DNA from: G963691835 sp963691835 | Lineage (GTDB): Bacteria > Pseudomonadota > Alphaproteobacteria > Thalassobaculales > Thalassobaculaceae | Reading direction: 5' to 3' | DNA: 64,000 nt | Assembly (NCBI GenBank): GCA_963691835.1 | Contig: OY829383.1 | Location: 248,001 to 312,000, forward strand | Part shown: one piece after another, positions 1 through 8,475 of the stretch | Numbering within the stretch: the first letter of the stretch is position 1 | Layout: each line of letters opens with the position of its first letter | Translations under genes and position numbers: made by a program | The notes under the pieces: generated by a model | What the model saw: the letters and a program-made list of their open reading frames with translations, nothing else | Database searches by the model: none | What the model was told of the DNA's origin: nothing

Positions 1-91
1 TGCGGCGGAAGGCAACAACCTCCATATTTACTCAGCTATCTCTCTCCCTCAAAAAATACGATGTTAGGTTGAGGCGCAGGAGGGATTGACG

Positions 92-958
92 ATGACCATT
101 TCCTTGAGCGAGGGCGAGCTGTCCCGGTACCGGGCAGACGGTCTTCTGTTCCCGAAGCGGGCGCTCAGCCCCCAAAGAGCTGCTGCGGATCGGGCTGCTT
201 GGGAGGGATATGAAGCCGAGAGCGGTGGGCCCATCGCCGGGAAGTACAGATACAAATCCCATCTCTTGTTTCCGTTCGTGGACAACCTGATCCGCGAGCC
301 CGGCATTCTGGATATGGTCGAGGACATTCTCGGCCCCGACATCCTGGTCTGGAATACCAACCTTTACCCAAAAGAGCCCGGCGACGGCCGTTTCATTTCC
401 TGGCATCAGGACTCCGCGCACTGGGGGCTCGACAACAACCGGATTGTGACAGTCTGGATCGCGCTGGGGCCGGCGACCCGCGACAACGGATGCATGCGGA
501 TGATCAGAGGCAGCCACCGGGACGGCACGGTGGCGCACAAAGATACATGGGATAGAAACAACATCCTGACCCGGGGCCAAACGGTCGATCAAAGCGTGGA
601 CGAGACCTCAGCGGTCTGGGTGGAGCTGCAACCTGGCGAGTGTTCTTTCCATCATGTGGAGATGATGCACGCGTCATCCGCAAACGTTTCCGGCGAGCGC
701 CGGGTGGCGCTTGCCGTTCGCTACATCACACCCTCGGCACGTCAGCAGCATCACAGCATCGACTATGCCACCCTTGTCCGCGGTAAGGACGGCTTCGGCC
801 ACTTCCGACCGGAACGCCGTCCGGAAGCCGCAATGGAACCGGATGCGGTTGCGTTTCACGAAGAGGTCTCGGACTCCCAAGGAAAGATCCTGCTGCATGG
901 AACAGAACGCGCCGGATCGCACGGGCTCAAGGAGACGAACGCCTTCGCCGCTGGCTAA
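92..958 (+). CDS. Phytanoyl-CoA dioxygenase (PhyH) family protein
   Basis: Probable Fe(II)/2-oxoglutarate-dependent oxygenase of 288 aa. The iron-binding facial triad is visible as WHQD (His105, Asp107) and the distal histidine in HASSAN (about residue 193). An arginine about ten residues later would bind 2-oxoglutarate. No signal peptide, so cytosolic. The ATG at 92 is preferred over an in-frame TTG at 86 because AGGAGGG lies 7 bases upstream of it. The family hydroxylates many small molecules (phytanoyl-CoA, ectoine, halogenated metabolites), so the substrate cannot be named. A second PhyH protein lies at 7548 on the other side of a sulfatase, hinting at a shared catabolic cluster. Confidence 0.88.
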   Translation: MTISLSEGELSRYRADGLLFPKRALSPQRAAADRAAWEGYEAESGGPIAGKYRYKSHLLFPFVDNLIREPGILDMVEDILGPDILVWNTNLYPKEPGDGRFISWHQDSAHWGLDNNRIVTVWIALGPATRDNGCMRMIRGSHRDGTVAHKDTWDRNNILTRGQTVDQSVDETSAVWVELQPGECSFHHVEMMHASSANVSGERRVALAVRYITPSARQQHHSIDYATLVRGKDGFGHFRPERRPEAAMEPDAVAFHEEVSDSQGKILLHGTERAGSHGLKETNAFAAG

Positions 959-1148
959 AACTCAGATCCCGGTGACGGCACCGCTTTTCCGCGAAACATC
1001 CTCCTCGAGAGCTGAGCCGGATCCTTCGCGCATCCGCACGCGTTTGGTTTTCGTGGCCCGAGAGAAAGCGAATAAATCCTCCTAAGTACGAATCATCCCT
1101 TTACCGCCTCCATGGTTCATGGTGAGTTTGCCACCGGAGGTTGGTACG

Positions 1149-2090
1149 ATGATTTTCTCCCGCATACATGGATATTGGGCAACCATAACAATTGCCTCGA
1201 TCCTTGTTGTGTTTCAAGGCATGACGGGGGGTGTAGAGGCGCAAACAGGTGCAAAGTCCTCCGTCCTTGTCATGCTCAATGACGAGGGTGATGCGACCAT
1301 TTCGCGCTCCAACCCGATCGCAAGAGATGTGATCGCGGCGGTGCAGGATCGGATGAGCCAAGGTGATTTCTTCGTTATCGATCAACGCACGCTGGAAACG
1401 AAAGCGGGCTTCGAAGCACAAGATCGCATGCCGAAGCGGGATCTGATCGGGTTTGCTTTGGCCGCACGGTCTCTGCCTGACCCGAGCTTGCGACCGAGGT
1501 TCCTGGCAACCATCTCCGTCCGGGCCTCACTGGAAAAAACCTCGTTCGAACAGATCGGCCGGTTGAGGGTGTCAGGGGACATCCACGACGTCCTGAGTTC
1601 CCGATTTGTGACGGACTGGCGGGCCGCACCGTCCGAGTTCCGGACGGACACGTTCTGTACCCAACTCTGTATCGAGAACCTCTACAGCGATGCCGCTCGG
1701 TCAAGCGCCGCAAAGGTGGCGAAGACGCTTGAGCGAACGCTTTCCGGGTTGGTCGACGGCCCCGGCTCCAACGCCCGCGCAGGGACTGCGGGAGGGCGGC
1801 ATTGCTCCAGCCTCGTCACGGTGTTCGACATTGAGTTCAACAGTTTCTCAGACAAAGAAGTACAAAAGATCACCAATGACATGGAAAAAAAGTTCCCCTG
1901 CTTTGTTGATGTGACTTCGTTTGATGGTAGCTCAACGAATAAAATGTATGGCTATAAGTCAACCGCTCCAGCAGACAAGATTATTAAATGGATCACAACA
2001 CTATTCTACAGAATGAATCTTCCTCCAGATGATCAAGTCACGATCACAAAAAGTGACGGTAAGATTTTACTTGAGAAACTCTACGACTGA
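1149..2090 (+). CDS. Exported protein of unknown function, first of a four-gene set
   Basis: I do not recognise a named family. The 313-aa protein has a hydrophobic N-terminus (about residues 8-30, ending near VEAQ) that looks like a signal peptide. Residues 35-190 resemble in layout the alpha/beta domains of CsgG/LpoB-type periplasmic proteins (inference only). The last 95 residues form a separate domain like the end of the protein at 3504. The ATG at 1149 has GGAGG 8 bases upstream and is preferred over a GTG start at 1119. The 3' part is strikingly AT-rich: 87 G/C in the 230 bases 1861-2090, against about 58% just upstream, suggesting a different origin for the terminal domain. The next gene starts 44 bases downstream, consistent with co-transcription. 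Confidence 0.75.
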   Translation: MIFSRIHGYWATITIASILVVFQGMTGGVEAQTGAKSSVLVMLNDEGDATISRSNPIARDVIAAVQDRMSQGDFFVIDQRTLETKAGFEAQDRMPKRDLIGFALAARSLPDPSLRPRFLATISVRASLEKTSFEQIGRLRVSGDIHDVLSSRFVTDWRAAPSEFRTDTFCTQLCIENLYSDAARSSAAKVAKTLERTLSGLVDGPGSNARAGTAGGRHCSSLVTVFDIEFNSFSDKEVQKITNDMEKKFPCFVDVTSFDGSSTNKMYGYKSTAPADKIIKWITTLFYRMNLPPDDQVTITKSDGKILLEKLYD

Positions 2091-2134
2091 GAACGCAGGA
2101 CTGACATACCGAAACGTAACAAGGATCTGGCGAG

Positions 2135-3481
2135 ATGCTGAGAATCAGAAAGCTCATTTGCTTAGCAACAGCCCTTGGAACTCTCCTACTTCCGGGCATC
2201 GGGCAGACCAAAGAGATCGATCTGGACAGTCTGCTGGGGAACAGTTCGGTAAAGGGAAAAGCCATCGATCTGCCCGCTGGTGGTGAACGGCTGATCGTCT
2301 TCGGGGGGATCGGAACGCTCAAGATTGACCCGGAATTCATCGGCTTCGTGGAAACGAACGGCCTGCACCACCAAGCCCGGAACATCGTCAGAGATGCGCG
2401 TCTCGGCACCTCAAGCATCTCGGTCCGAGAGTCCGATCTTCTCGATGCACTCTCCCGCGAGCTCGGTCGTCAGGCCGACTATGCGGATATTGACGACATG
2501 GTGAAGGCTGGCCAGCTCTACACCGTTTCTCTGGTCTCCTCGCTCGAGCACAGACTTCAAGACGTCGTGCTGCTGAATGGTAAGGCCGTTGGACGACAGA
2601 TCTTCATGGTGTCGCTTACCGCGGTCCTCTCCCGCACCGAGGACGGGGTGGTGGTGCTCGCCGCACCCGCAGCGGAGGCCCGAGCCATCACCCTTGACGC
2701 CAGCCAAGCGGATATCGATCGCATCCGCCCCGAACTCTATGGAGCCTTAATCCCGAAAGCCTTGCAGAGCCTCGACGCGATGATCGACCGCTACCGGCGG
2801 AGCGGAGAAGAGCGGCATATGGTTTCCGCCGTCATGATCTCGGACAAAGGGTCCAACAACCTGTTTGGCGGCCCGAAAGGCCCCCTCAACCCCCGATCGG
2901 TTTTCTGTGAGGCGCAAGTCACGACCGGTGGCGAGGGTACCGAAACATGGCGCGCTCTGTCTGGTTATCTGGCACACGATCTTACAGGGCAAATGGCAGC
3001 GAATGGCATTCCCATGGTACCGCCAGCCCATTGGTCCGCCTGGGCGCGAGGCTCGGAGAATCAAACAAAGAACGCACTGCCGATCATCAGCTTTCGGACT
3101 GCCGGCGGCTACAGGTCGGACGAGAAGACCGTTCGGATCCAAGTCTCGCCGAAAGACATTCGGAACAAAGTCATTCTGCAGTTCGGCAAGCTCATACAGG
3201 CCGAAGACACGGATACGCTTACCAAGCTGACGGGCGCGAAGCACGAGTACCTCTACCGGTACGGCGCCCCAGTGCGACTTCTGGCATTTCAGACGAAGAC
3301 CCAAGACGAGTGTGCGACGGTGATTGGGAAATCCGTTCTCTCCCAAAACGCAAAACCGCCGACGGTCGATAGTGAACGGCTGATGCTTGACCTGAAACGT
3401 CCCCCTTTGGAGGCATCGCAGCGGGCCTTCGGTTTTCTTGCACTGCAGAAGGCTGTCCGCTCTCTCGAGTTCGCACCCTGA
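2135..3481 (+). CDS. Exported protein of unknown function, second of the set
   Basis: 448 aa, no recognised family. A typical signal peptide (basic MLRIRK, hydrophobic core, then GQTKE) predicts export to the periplasm. Residues 30-240 read as an alternating strand/helix domain (about 40-50 VFGGIGTLKI, about 115-165 a second sheet-forming stretch), and residues 245-445 as a second domain containing two cysteines. The general look is of CsgG/LpoB-like outer-membrane-associated proteins, but I cannot show homology by eye. ATG 2135 has AAGGA 9 bases upstream. The stop is 22 bases before the next start, so it is very likely translated from the same mRNA as its neighbours. Confidence 0.75.
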   Translation: MLRIRKLICLATALGTLLLPGIGQTKEIDLDSLLGNSSVKGKAIDLPAGGERLIVFGGIGTLKIDPEFIGFVETNGLHHQARNIVRDARLGTSSISVRESDLLDALSRELGRQADYADIDDMVKAGQLYTVSLVSSLEHRLQDVVLLNGKAVGRQIFMVSLTAVLSRTEDGVVVLAAPAAEARAITLDASQADIDRIRPELYGALIPKALQSLDAMIDRYRRSGEERHMVSAVMISDKGSNNLFGGPKGPLNPRSVFCEAQVTTGGEGTETWRALSGYLAHDLTGQMAANGIPMVPPAHWSAWARGSENQTKNALPIISFRTAGGYRSDEKTVRIQVSPKDIRNKVILQFGKLIQAEDTDTLTKLTGAKHEYLYRYGAPVRLLAFQTKTQDECATVIGKSVLSQNAKPPTVDSERLMLDLKRPPLEASQRAFGFLALQKAVRSLEFAP

Positions 3482-3503
3482 AGTCCGGTTTGGAGTGACG
3501 ATC

Positions 3504-4802
3504 ATGGGTAAACGAGCCGCCAACCCGACCAGAACAATCATCGGTCTCAGTGCCGCTTTCCTTCTCGGCGTTGCTTTGGTGCCGGGCCTCCCCTCGCAGT
3601 TGGCCCAAGCGTTGGAAGTTAGCGCGACGGCGACGACCGCTGGCCGGTCCCTGAGGGAGTGTGTGCTGGCAGCCAAGGATGAGGCGGCCTACGTCGCAGT
3701 GAGCAAGGTTGCGAGAGAAGCGCTGGCTCTCCGGACCGCCGGCCAAGAGGGCATCTTGCGGCGTATTGCAAAAGACACGGGCGTCGTCACCCGGAACAAT
3801 CCACAGAGTGCCCGGGATCTCGGAGACAGCTGTGAAGTGACGACCCTGGTGGCTGTCCGAGAATTGAATCTCGCCCAGCAGTTCCGCGCCTTGGGCGGTA
3901 GCGGTGTGCCCGAGCAGTGTGTTCCTCCCTTGGGCGTTGTCGCGAAGGTTCGGTACGAGGCCAGAGACGGCGGCCCCAGCCCATTCAATCTCCGTGATGC
4001 GACTACCGCGCTGGAGGAAGCCTTCGCCGGTTACGGATTTGAAATGTCGTCTTTGAACCTCCCGCTCTCCCGGTTTCTGAGCGGCCAGGTCGGCGGAGAG
4101 ACAGCGGTCACAAGTCTGGACTCCATCGAGACGGGGGGCGTCGTTCAAGCGGAGGATGAGGCAAGAGCCATCGCTGGCATATTGCGCGATCTGCGGCTCT
4201 ATCTGGGCAGCGGCGCCCACCCTCATCAACCCGGCCTCGTGATGATCCCCGTGATCGCAACTCTCAAAGAGATGCCGAAGGACTCCTTCGGCGATGCTGT
4301 GGTGGAGGTTTCCGTATCGGGCGAGGCCTACGCCATTGGAACAGCCGGTGCCCGTGGTCGGCCCACTGCCCTTGATCCGGTTGTCGGCGGCGCCTTCAAG
4401 ACGTCTGATCTGATGGTCGAGAGAACCTACGGAGTGGCTGCCCGTCGCGCCCTGCGGGCGGCATCGGCCGGCATCGCCGGTGACATCTCGATCCAATTGA
4501 CGCGGCACTTCAATCAACGGCTCGCCGATGTTCGAGAGCAGCGGATCATCGTCCGCGGCATGCCGGATCCGGAGTACACCCTGAAACGTCTGACCGACAT
4601 GCTGGCGGCCTCGGGGAGCTGCGATGTCCGCATCAAGGATCAAGCGGAAGACATGGCCGAGCTGTCTGTTCTGGCGGCGGCTGCACCTATGGAACGCGCC
4701 ATGCGGGAGATCACGACAACACTCTCCGCCGAACTCGCTTCTGAGATGTCCATGGTATCGAGAGACGGCCAGTTCTTTCTGATTTTCTCAGATTTCAACT
4801 GA
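3504..4802 (+). CDS. Exported protein with CsgG/LPP20-like repeats, third of the set
   Basis: 432 aa with a signal peptide (TIIGLSAAFLLGVALVPG, cleavage near AQA-LE). After it comes EVSATATTAG and a helix rich in Ala (KDEAAYVAVSKVAREAL), a pattern I associate with LPP20/FlgT-type envelope proteins. The C-terminal roughly 90 residues (starting REQRIIVRGM) have the same strand-helix-strand plan as the end of the protein at 1149 and could be a paralogous domain. The ATG at 3504 has TGGAG 8 bases upstream; an upstream in-frame start at 3438 would lie inside the preceding gene and lacks a ribosome site. Function unknown; envelope assembly or trafficking is only a guess. Confidence 0.74.
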   Translation: MGKRAANPTRTIIGLSAAFLLGVALVPGLPSQLAQALEVSATATTAGRSLRECVLAAKDEAAYVAVSKVAREALALRTAGQEGILRRIAKDTGVVTRNNPQSARDLGDSCEVTTLVAVRELNLAQQFRALGGSGVPEQCVPPLGVVAKVRYEARDGGPSPFNLRDATTALEEAFAGYGFEMSSLNLPLSRFLSGQVGGETAVTSLDSIETGGVVQAEDEARAIAGILRDLRLYLGSGAHPHQPGLVMIPVIATLKEMPKDSFGDAVVEVSVSGEAYAIGTAGARGRPTALDPVVGGAFKTSDLMVERTYGVAARRALRAASAGIAGDISIQLTRHFNQRLADVREQRIIVRGMPDPEYTLKRLTDMLAASGSCDVRIKDQAEDMAELSVLAAAAPMERAMREITTTLSAELASEMSMVSRDGQFFLIFSDFN

Positions 4803-4830
4803 CAACCCGGCAAAAGAACGTTCGGCTCCA

Positions 4831-4846
4831 GATCGCACATGCGATC
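4831..4846 (+). terminator. Small inverted repeat after the exported-protein genes, weak terminator candidate
   Basis: GATCGC-ACAT-GCGATC forms a perfect 6-bp stem with a 4-base loop and is followed by an AT-rich run (ATAATTATTT). It begins 29 bases after the stop codon at 4802. The stem is short and the downstream T tract is broken by A, so termination is plausible but not certain. Confidence 0.35.
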
Positions 4847-4993
4847 ATAATTATTTACACGAGAAAGCTACATTAAACTGCAAAATGCACTTTTGATTGC
4901 TCCATAAATTTAACACGGGATGCACCACAGGCGAGGCGATCCGGCTTTATCGTCAAGCTAGAGCACCCGCATACATTGTGAGGGGAATTGGAC

Positions 4994-5839
4994 ATGACAT
5001 CAGTAACACGCAGAGAGTTCACACTAGGCGGTTTGACCGCAATGGTTGCCCTTCTGACCGCTGGGTGCTCGACAAACCAAATGGGCGGTGTGCTGGACGC
5101 AGCCGGCGATTCCATTAGAAAGTTCGGCGAGGAAAACGCAATTCAAGCCATCGTCACGGCCACGTTGGCAGCGGTTCGGACGTCCGACTATTTCGCGATC
5201 GCGTATGAAAACACCTTGATCGCGACAGACGTCAAGAACGAGACCGCCGAGGACGCCATCCGCCGACAGAAAGCGGCCAAAGGAAGTGGTATTGTCGAAG
5301 AGCTTGAAGCGGCCAACAATTTGGTCATCGCGCTCTCCGACGAATCTCTTTCGGAGGAGATCCGGACGACCGCTCAAGATCCTGATTTCCAGAAATCCTG
5401 GGCTCAAGTGGCCCCCTATTTCCAACGGGCCGCGGAGACGTTCGTGATCTCCGAAGGGCTCCAGGGTTATTCCTTTGGTAAGGCTTCGATCGCCGCTGGC
5501 AAACAGTTCATTGAGCTCCGGGATGAACTTGAGGCTTCGGGCGATCTCGGCTCAAAGCTTCAGACGCTCGGCATGACCGCTGAGTTCCTCACTCGGGCTG
5601 CCGAGTTGCTGCCAACCATGACCTCCAACTTCAAAAAGTTGAGGGCGCTGGACGAGGCACTTCAGGAGATTCCCGACTACGCCGATCAGCGGGAGGTGAT
5701 GTTGGAAGCCAGCAAGACACTAAGCGCGGAAGAGCGGGAACAGATCAGCGCCGTCACACTGGAGGAGTATGCTGAGGCGGACGGAGCGGTTTTCGAAGAC
5801 CCGTTCAGCGATACCTCGTTGACCACCTCAGGTTCCTGA
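4994..5839 (+). CDS. Tat-type lipoprotein of unknown function, fourth of the set
   Basis: 281 aa. The N-terminus carries a twin-arginine-like TRREFTLGG followed by a hydrophobic stretch and a lipobox ending LTAGC (Cys near residue 25), so a lipid-anchored envelope protein is predicted. The rest is helical (many EL/LE/AAE stretches between residues 70 and 270) without a family I recognise. ATG 4994 is preceded by AGGGG at 8 bases and is preferred over a TTG at 4988. It lies 191 bases after the preceding exported-protein gene, across an AT-rich spacer, so it may have its own promoter, but strand and shared envelope location suggest a joint role. Confidence 0.72.
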   Translation: MTSVTRREFTLGGLTAMVALLTAGCSTNQMGGVLDAAGDSIRKFGEENAIQAIVTATLAAVRTSDYFAIAYENTLIATDVKNETAEDAIRRQKAAKGSGIVEELEAANNLVIALSDESLSEEIRTTAQDPDFQKSWAQVAPYFQRAAETFVISEGLQGYSFGKASIAAGKQFIELRDELEASGDLGSKLQTLGMTAEFLTRAAELLPTMTSNFKKLRALDEALQEIPDYADQREVMLEASKTLSAEEREQISAVTLEEYAEADGAVFEDPFSDTSLTTSGS

Positions 5840-5879
5840 TACCATCCCGGTCAACGATCGGAGGCCGGATAAAAACGAA

Positions 5880-5909
5880 GCTCAGGCAAGGCATCTGCTT
5901 TGCCTGAGC
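5880..5909 (+). terminator. 10-bp perfect hairpin after the lipoprotein gene
   Basis: GCTCAGGCAA pairs perfectly with TTGCCTGAGC across a 10-base loop, 40 bases after the lipoprotein stop. There is no T run after it, so it may be a processing or pausing hairpin rather than a classical intrinsic terminator. It separates the exported-protein set from the sulfatase gene. Confidence 0.45.
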
Positions 5910-5994
5910 GCATCTCCGCAGCTTATGGAACAGGGCAAAAGACAGTAGGCTCCTGCTGCAAGAATTGGGGAGTTGGGGCCTGGAGGCGCCTTTC

Positions 5995-7434
5995 ATGACT
6001 GCGGGCCTGAATTTCCTTGTCATCATGATGGACGAAATGTCCCGGGACGGGGTCGGGTGCTATGGCGGTGTCGGGCTGACACCGAACATTGACCGCCTTG
6101 CGAACCGGGGAACGCGGTTCCAAACCGCCTACACCCCCTCCCCCATCTGTGTGCCCGCGCGGGCCTCGTTTCAGACGGGCCTTCATGTCTTCGAGAACAG
6201 ATGCTGGTCCAACGCCCAGCCCTACAGCGGAAACCCGGCCGGATGGGCGCATCGTCTGAAGGAAGAGGGCCGCGAGACTGTCTCGATCGGCAAACTCCAC
6301 TACCGGCGAACAGAAGACGACAATGGGTATGGGCGCGAGATCGTGCCGCTGCACGTCGCGGGAGGTGAGGGATGGGTTTACGGCCTGCTGCGCCGACAAG
6401 ACGCGACATGTTTCGATGCGTCAGGCTATGCCGCCGATGTCGGCGTCGGAGAGGACAGCTACACCGCCTACGACCTTCGAGTGCGGGACGAGAGTGTGAA
6501 TTGGCTGCAGACGGAGGGCAAAACGGCCCGTAACGCGCCTTGGGCTCTGTTTGTCTCTTTCCTGCGCCCACACTATCCGTTGACCTGCCCGAAGCCGTAT
6601 CTAGATCTGTATGATCCCGACCGACTACCGCCCATCCGTTTTGACGGCGCGCAGCGGGAGTATCGTCACCCTGTGCTGCAGGCATTCCGGCAGTACAACG
6701 ACTTCGACGATCACTTCGCCGACGACGCTGCGCGCAACCTCGCCCGGGCTTGCTACTTCGGCCTTTGCAGCTTCGCCGACGCGTTGGTCGGCGATGTCTT
6801 GAAGGCGTTGGAGGATACCGGACAAGCCGACAACACCATCGTTGTCCTGACCTCGGGCCATGGTGACATGAATGGGCATCGGGGCCTGTGGACCAAGATG
6901 GTGATGTATGAGGATGCCGTCGGTATCCCGATGATCATCGCAGGCCCTGGCCTCCCCGAGCGCCATGTCTCGGAAACGCCAGTCTCGTTGATTGATATTC
7001 ACCGGACTGCTCTAGAAGCCGCCGGCATAGGCGCGTCGAAGAGCGATGTAGCCACCCACAGTCTCTCGCTGATCGACCTAGCGCGGAACGCCCCAAACTC
7101 TACCCGGCCGATATTCTCAGAGTACCACGATGGGGGCTCAATCACGGGCTACATGATGCTACGCGCCGGGCGTTGGAAGTACGTGCATTATGCGGGTTTT
7201 GCGCCGCAACTCTTTGACATTGATGCCGATCCATTCGAACGCCACGACCTTGGCCTTTCCAAAGAGCACGCGGATCTCCGGGCTCGTTTGCTAACCCAGA
7301 TGACCGAGACATTCGGTGATCCGGAGGCCATCAACGCCCGATGCTTTGAAGATCAAGCAGCCAGAATTGAAGCATTGGGAGGTCCGGACGGCATTCTTGC
7401 GAGAGAGAATTTCGACCACACGCCTGTCGGTTAG
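5995..7434 (+). CDS. Sulfatase, choline-sulfatase-like, with an altered metal motif
   Basis: 479-aa sulfatase-family hydrolase. The formylglycine signature is CVPARASF with Cys52 as the residue that would be converted, preceded by a typical MMDEMSRDGVGCYGG start. Order and spacing resemble choline sulfatase (GKLHY near residue 98, TP-SPIC region). An oddity is the downstream metal motif: families normally read TSDHGD, here it is TSGHGD (codon ggc), so the aspartate ligand is missing. The rest of the motif (GHRGLWTK) is intact. ATG 5995 has GGAGG 8 bases upstream; an earlier TTG at 5965 has no comparable site. No signal peptide, so cytosolic. It needs a formylglycine-generating enzyme, not seen here. 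Sulfate or phosphonate esters are possible substrates. Confidence 0.85.
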   Translation: MTAGLNFLVIMMDEMSRDGVGCYGGVGLTPNIDRLANRGTRFQTAYTPSPICVPARASFQTGLHVFENRCWSNAQPYSGNPAGWAHRLKEEGRETVSIGKLHYRRTEDDNGYGREIVPLHVAGGEGWVYGLLRRQDATCFDASGYAADVGVGEDSYTAYDLRVRDESVNWLQTEGKTARNAPWALFVSFLRPHYPLTCPKPYLDLYDPDRLPPIRFDGAQREYRHPVLQAFRQYNDFDDHFADDAARNLARACYFGLCSFADALVGDVLKALEDTGQADNTIVVLTSGHGDMNGHRGLWTKMVMYEDAVGIPMIIAGPGLPERHVSETPVSLIDIHRTALEAAGIGASKSDVATHSLSLIDLARNAPNSTRPIFSEYHDGGSITGYMMLRAGRWKYVHYAGFAPQLFDIDADPFERHDLGLSKEHADLRARLLTQMTETFGDPEAINARCFEDQAARIEALGGPDGILARENFDHTPVG

Positions 7435-7547
7435 GTAGCGGCCGGATAGCGACATGCAATTGGCGACTGCCGGACAGCGACGCACGCCGGTTCGTGATTA
7501 AGATCGGCAGTATATCCGATCATATCGCTTTCTAAAGGAGACCATAG

Positions 7548-8459
7548 TTGACGACGATCCCCGCGACGCACCGCCTTGGCAGCAATCAACCGTCTCCCAG
7601 ACAGCTTTCCTCAAGCCAGGTAGAGGCGTTCTGGGAACAAGGGTGCGTTGTTGTACCGAACGCGGTGCGCAGCGACCAACTGTCCGCGATCAACAGCGAT
7701 ATCTCCAAATGGGTTGAGCAAAGCCGGTCGCACACTGACCCATACGGTGAGACGATTGATGGACGACCGCGCTTCGATGTCCAGCCGGGCCACAGCAGCG
7801 CTGCACCGGCGCTTCGCCGCATCCAATCCCCGACAGAGATCTCCGCCGCCTGCCTGGACGTCATCACAAACGCGTCGATGATCGAGATGCTGGCAGACTT
7901 GATCGGCCCCAACCTTCGCTTCCACCACGCCAAGATCAACTGCAAGCTGCCGGGCTCGAAAACCGTCGTCGACTGGCACCAGGACTTCCTGTTCGACCCG
8001 CACTCCAACGACGATCTCGTCACCTGCCTATTGTTTCTGGGCGATGTTACGCCGGACAACGGCCCCCTTCTGACAGTGCCGAAATCCCACGCCGGCCCCC
8101 TGCACAGCCTCTGGCATGACGGCGTGTTCACTGGTGCCGTGTCAGACGAGGTAAGCCGGCAAAGCGATCAGGAAGCCATTGAACACACGGGCCCCGCCGG
8201 GAGCGTCTGCTTCATGCACTCGCGGGTTCTGCATGCCTCCCGGGCGAACCTGAGCGACAGGCCCCGGAACCTTTTCATCAGCGCGATCGCGGCGGCCGAC
8301 GCGGTCCCTCTGGCCGTCAACCAAGTGCCCTCGGAACACATGGGCATGATCGTTTACGGTGAAGAGCCGAACACGGTTCGCGCAACCCCGTTTGAACTCG
8401 AGCTTCCGGTCATTCCGGAAACCACGTTCTTTGATCAGCAGGCGCAGAAGGCGGGGTAA
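7548..8459 (+). CDS. Phytanoyl-CoA dioxygenase (PhyH) family protein
   Basis: 303-aa Fe(II)/2-oxoglutarate oxygenase. The triad reads WHQD (His144, Asp146) and His229 in LHASRANLSDRPR, whose arginine fits the co-substrate site. It begins with TTG at 7548, supported by AAAGGAG 7 bases upstream; no ATG lies near. It is only distantly like the PhyH protein at 92 (shared triad, different surroundings), so they probably act on different substrates. It follows the sulfatase by 113 bases on the same strand and could act on a desulfated product (inference). The gene ends 16 bases before the stop of the convergent guaA. Confidence 0.88.
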   Translation: MTTIPATHRLGSNQPSPRQLSSSQVEAFWEQGCVVVPNAVRSDQLSAINSDISKWVEQSRSHTDPYGETIDGRPRFDVQPGHSSAAPALRRIQSPTEISAACLDVITNASMIEMLADLIGPNLRFHHAKINCKLPGSKTVVDWHQDFLFDPHSNDDLVTCLLFLGDVTPDNGPLLTVPKSHAGPLHSLWHDGVFTGAVSDEVSRQSDQEAIEHTGPAGSVCFMHSRVLHASRANLSDRPRNLFISAIAAADAVPLAVNQVPSEHMGMIVYGEEPNTVRATPFELELPVIPETTFFDQQAQKAG

Positions 8460-8475
8460 AGAAGACCTTTCCCGC

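Noticed and set aside
3219..4643. 474-codon frame on the minus strand opposite the third exported-protein gene
   Set aside because: The + strand has signal peptides and Shine-Dalgarno sites at matching positions; the opposite frame has none.
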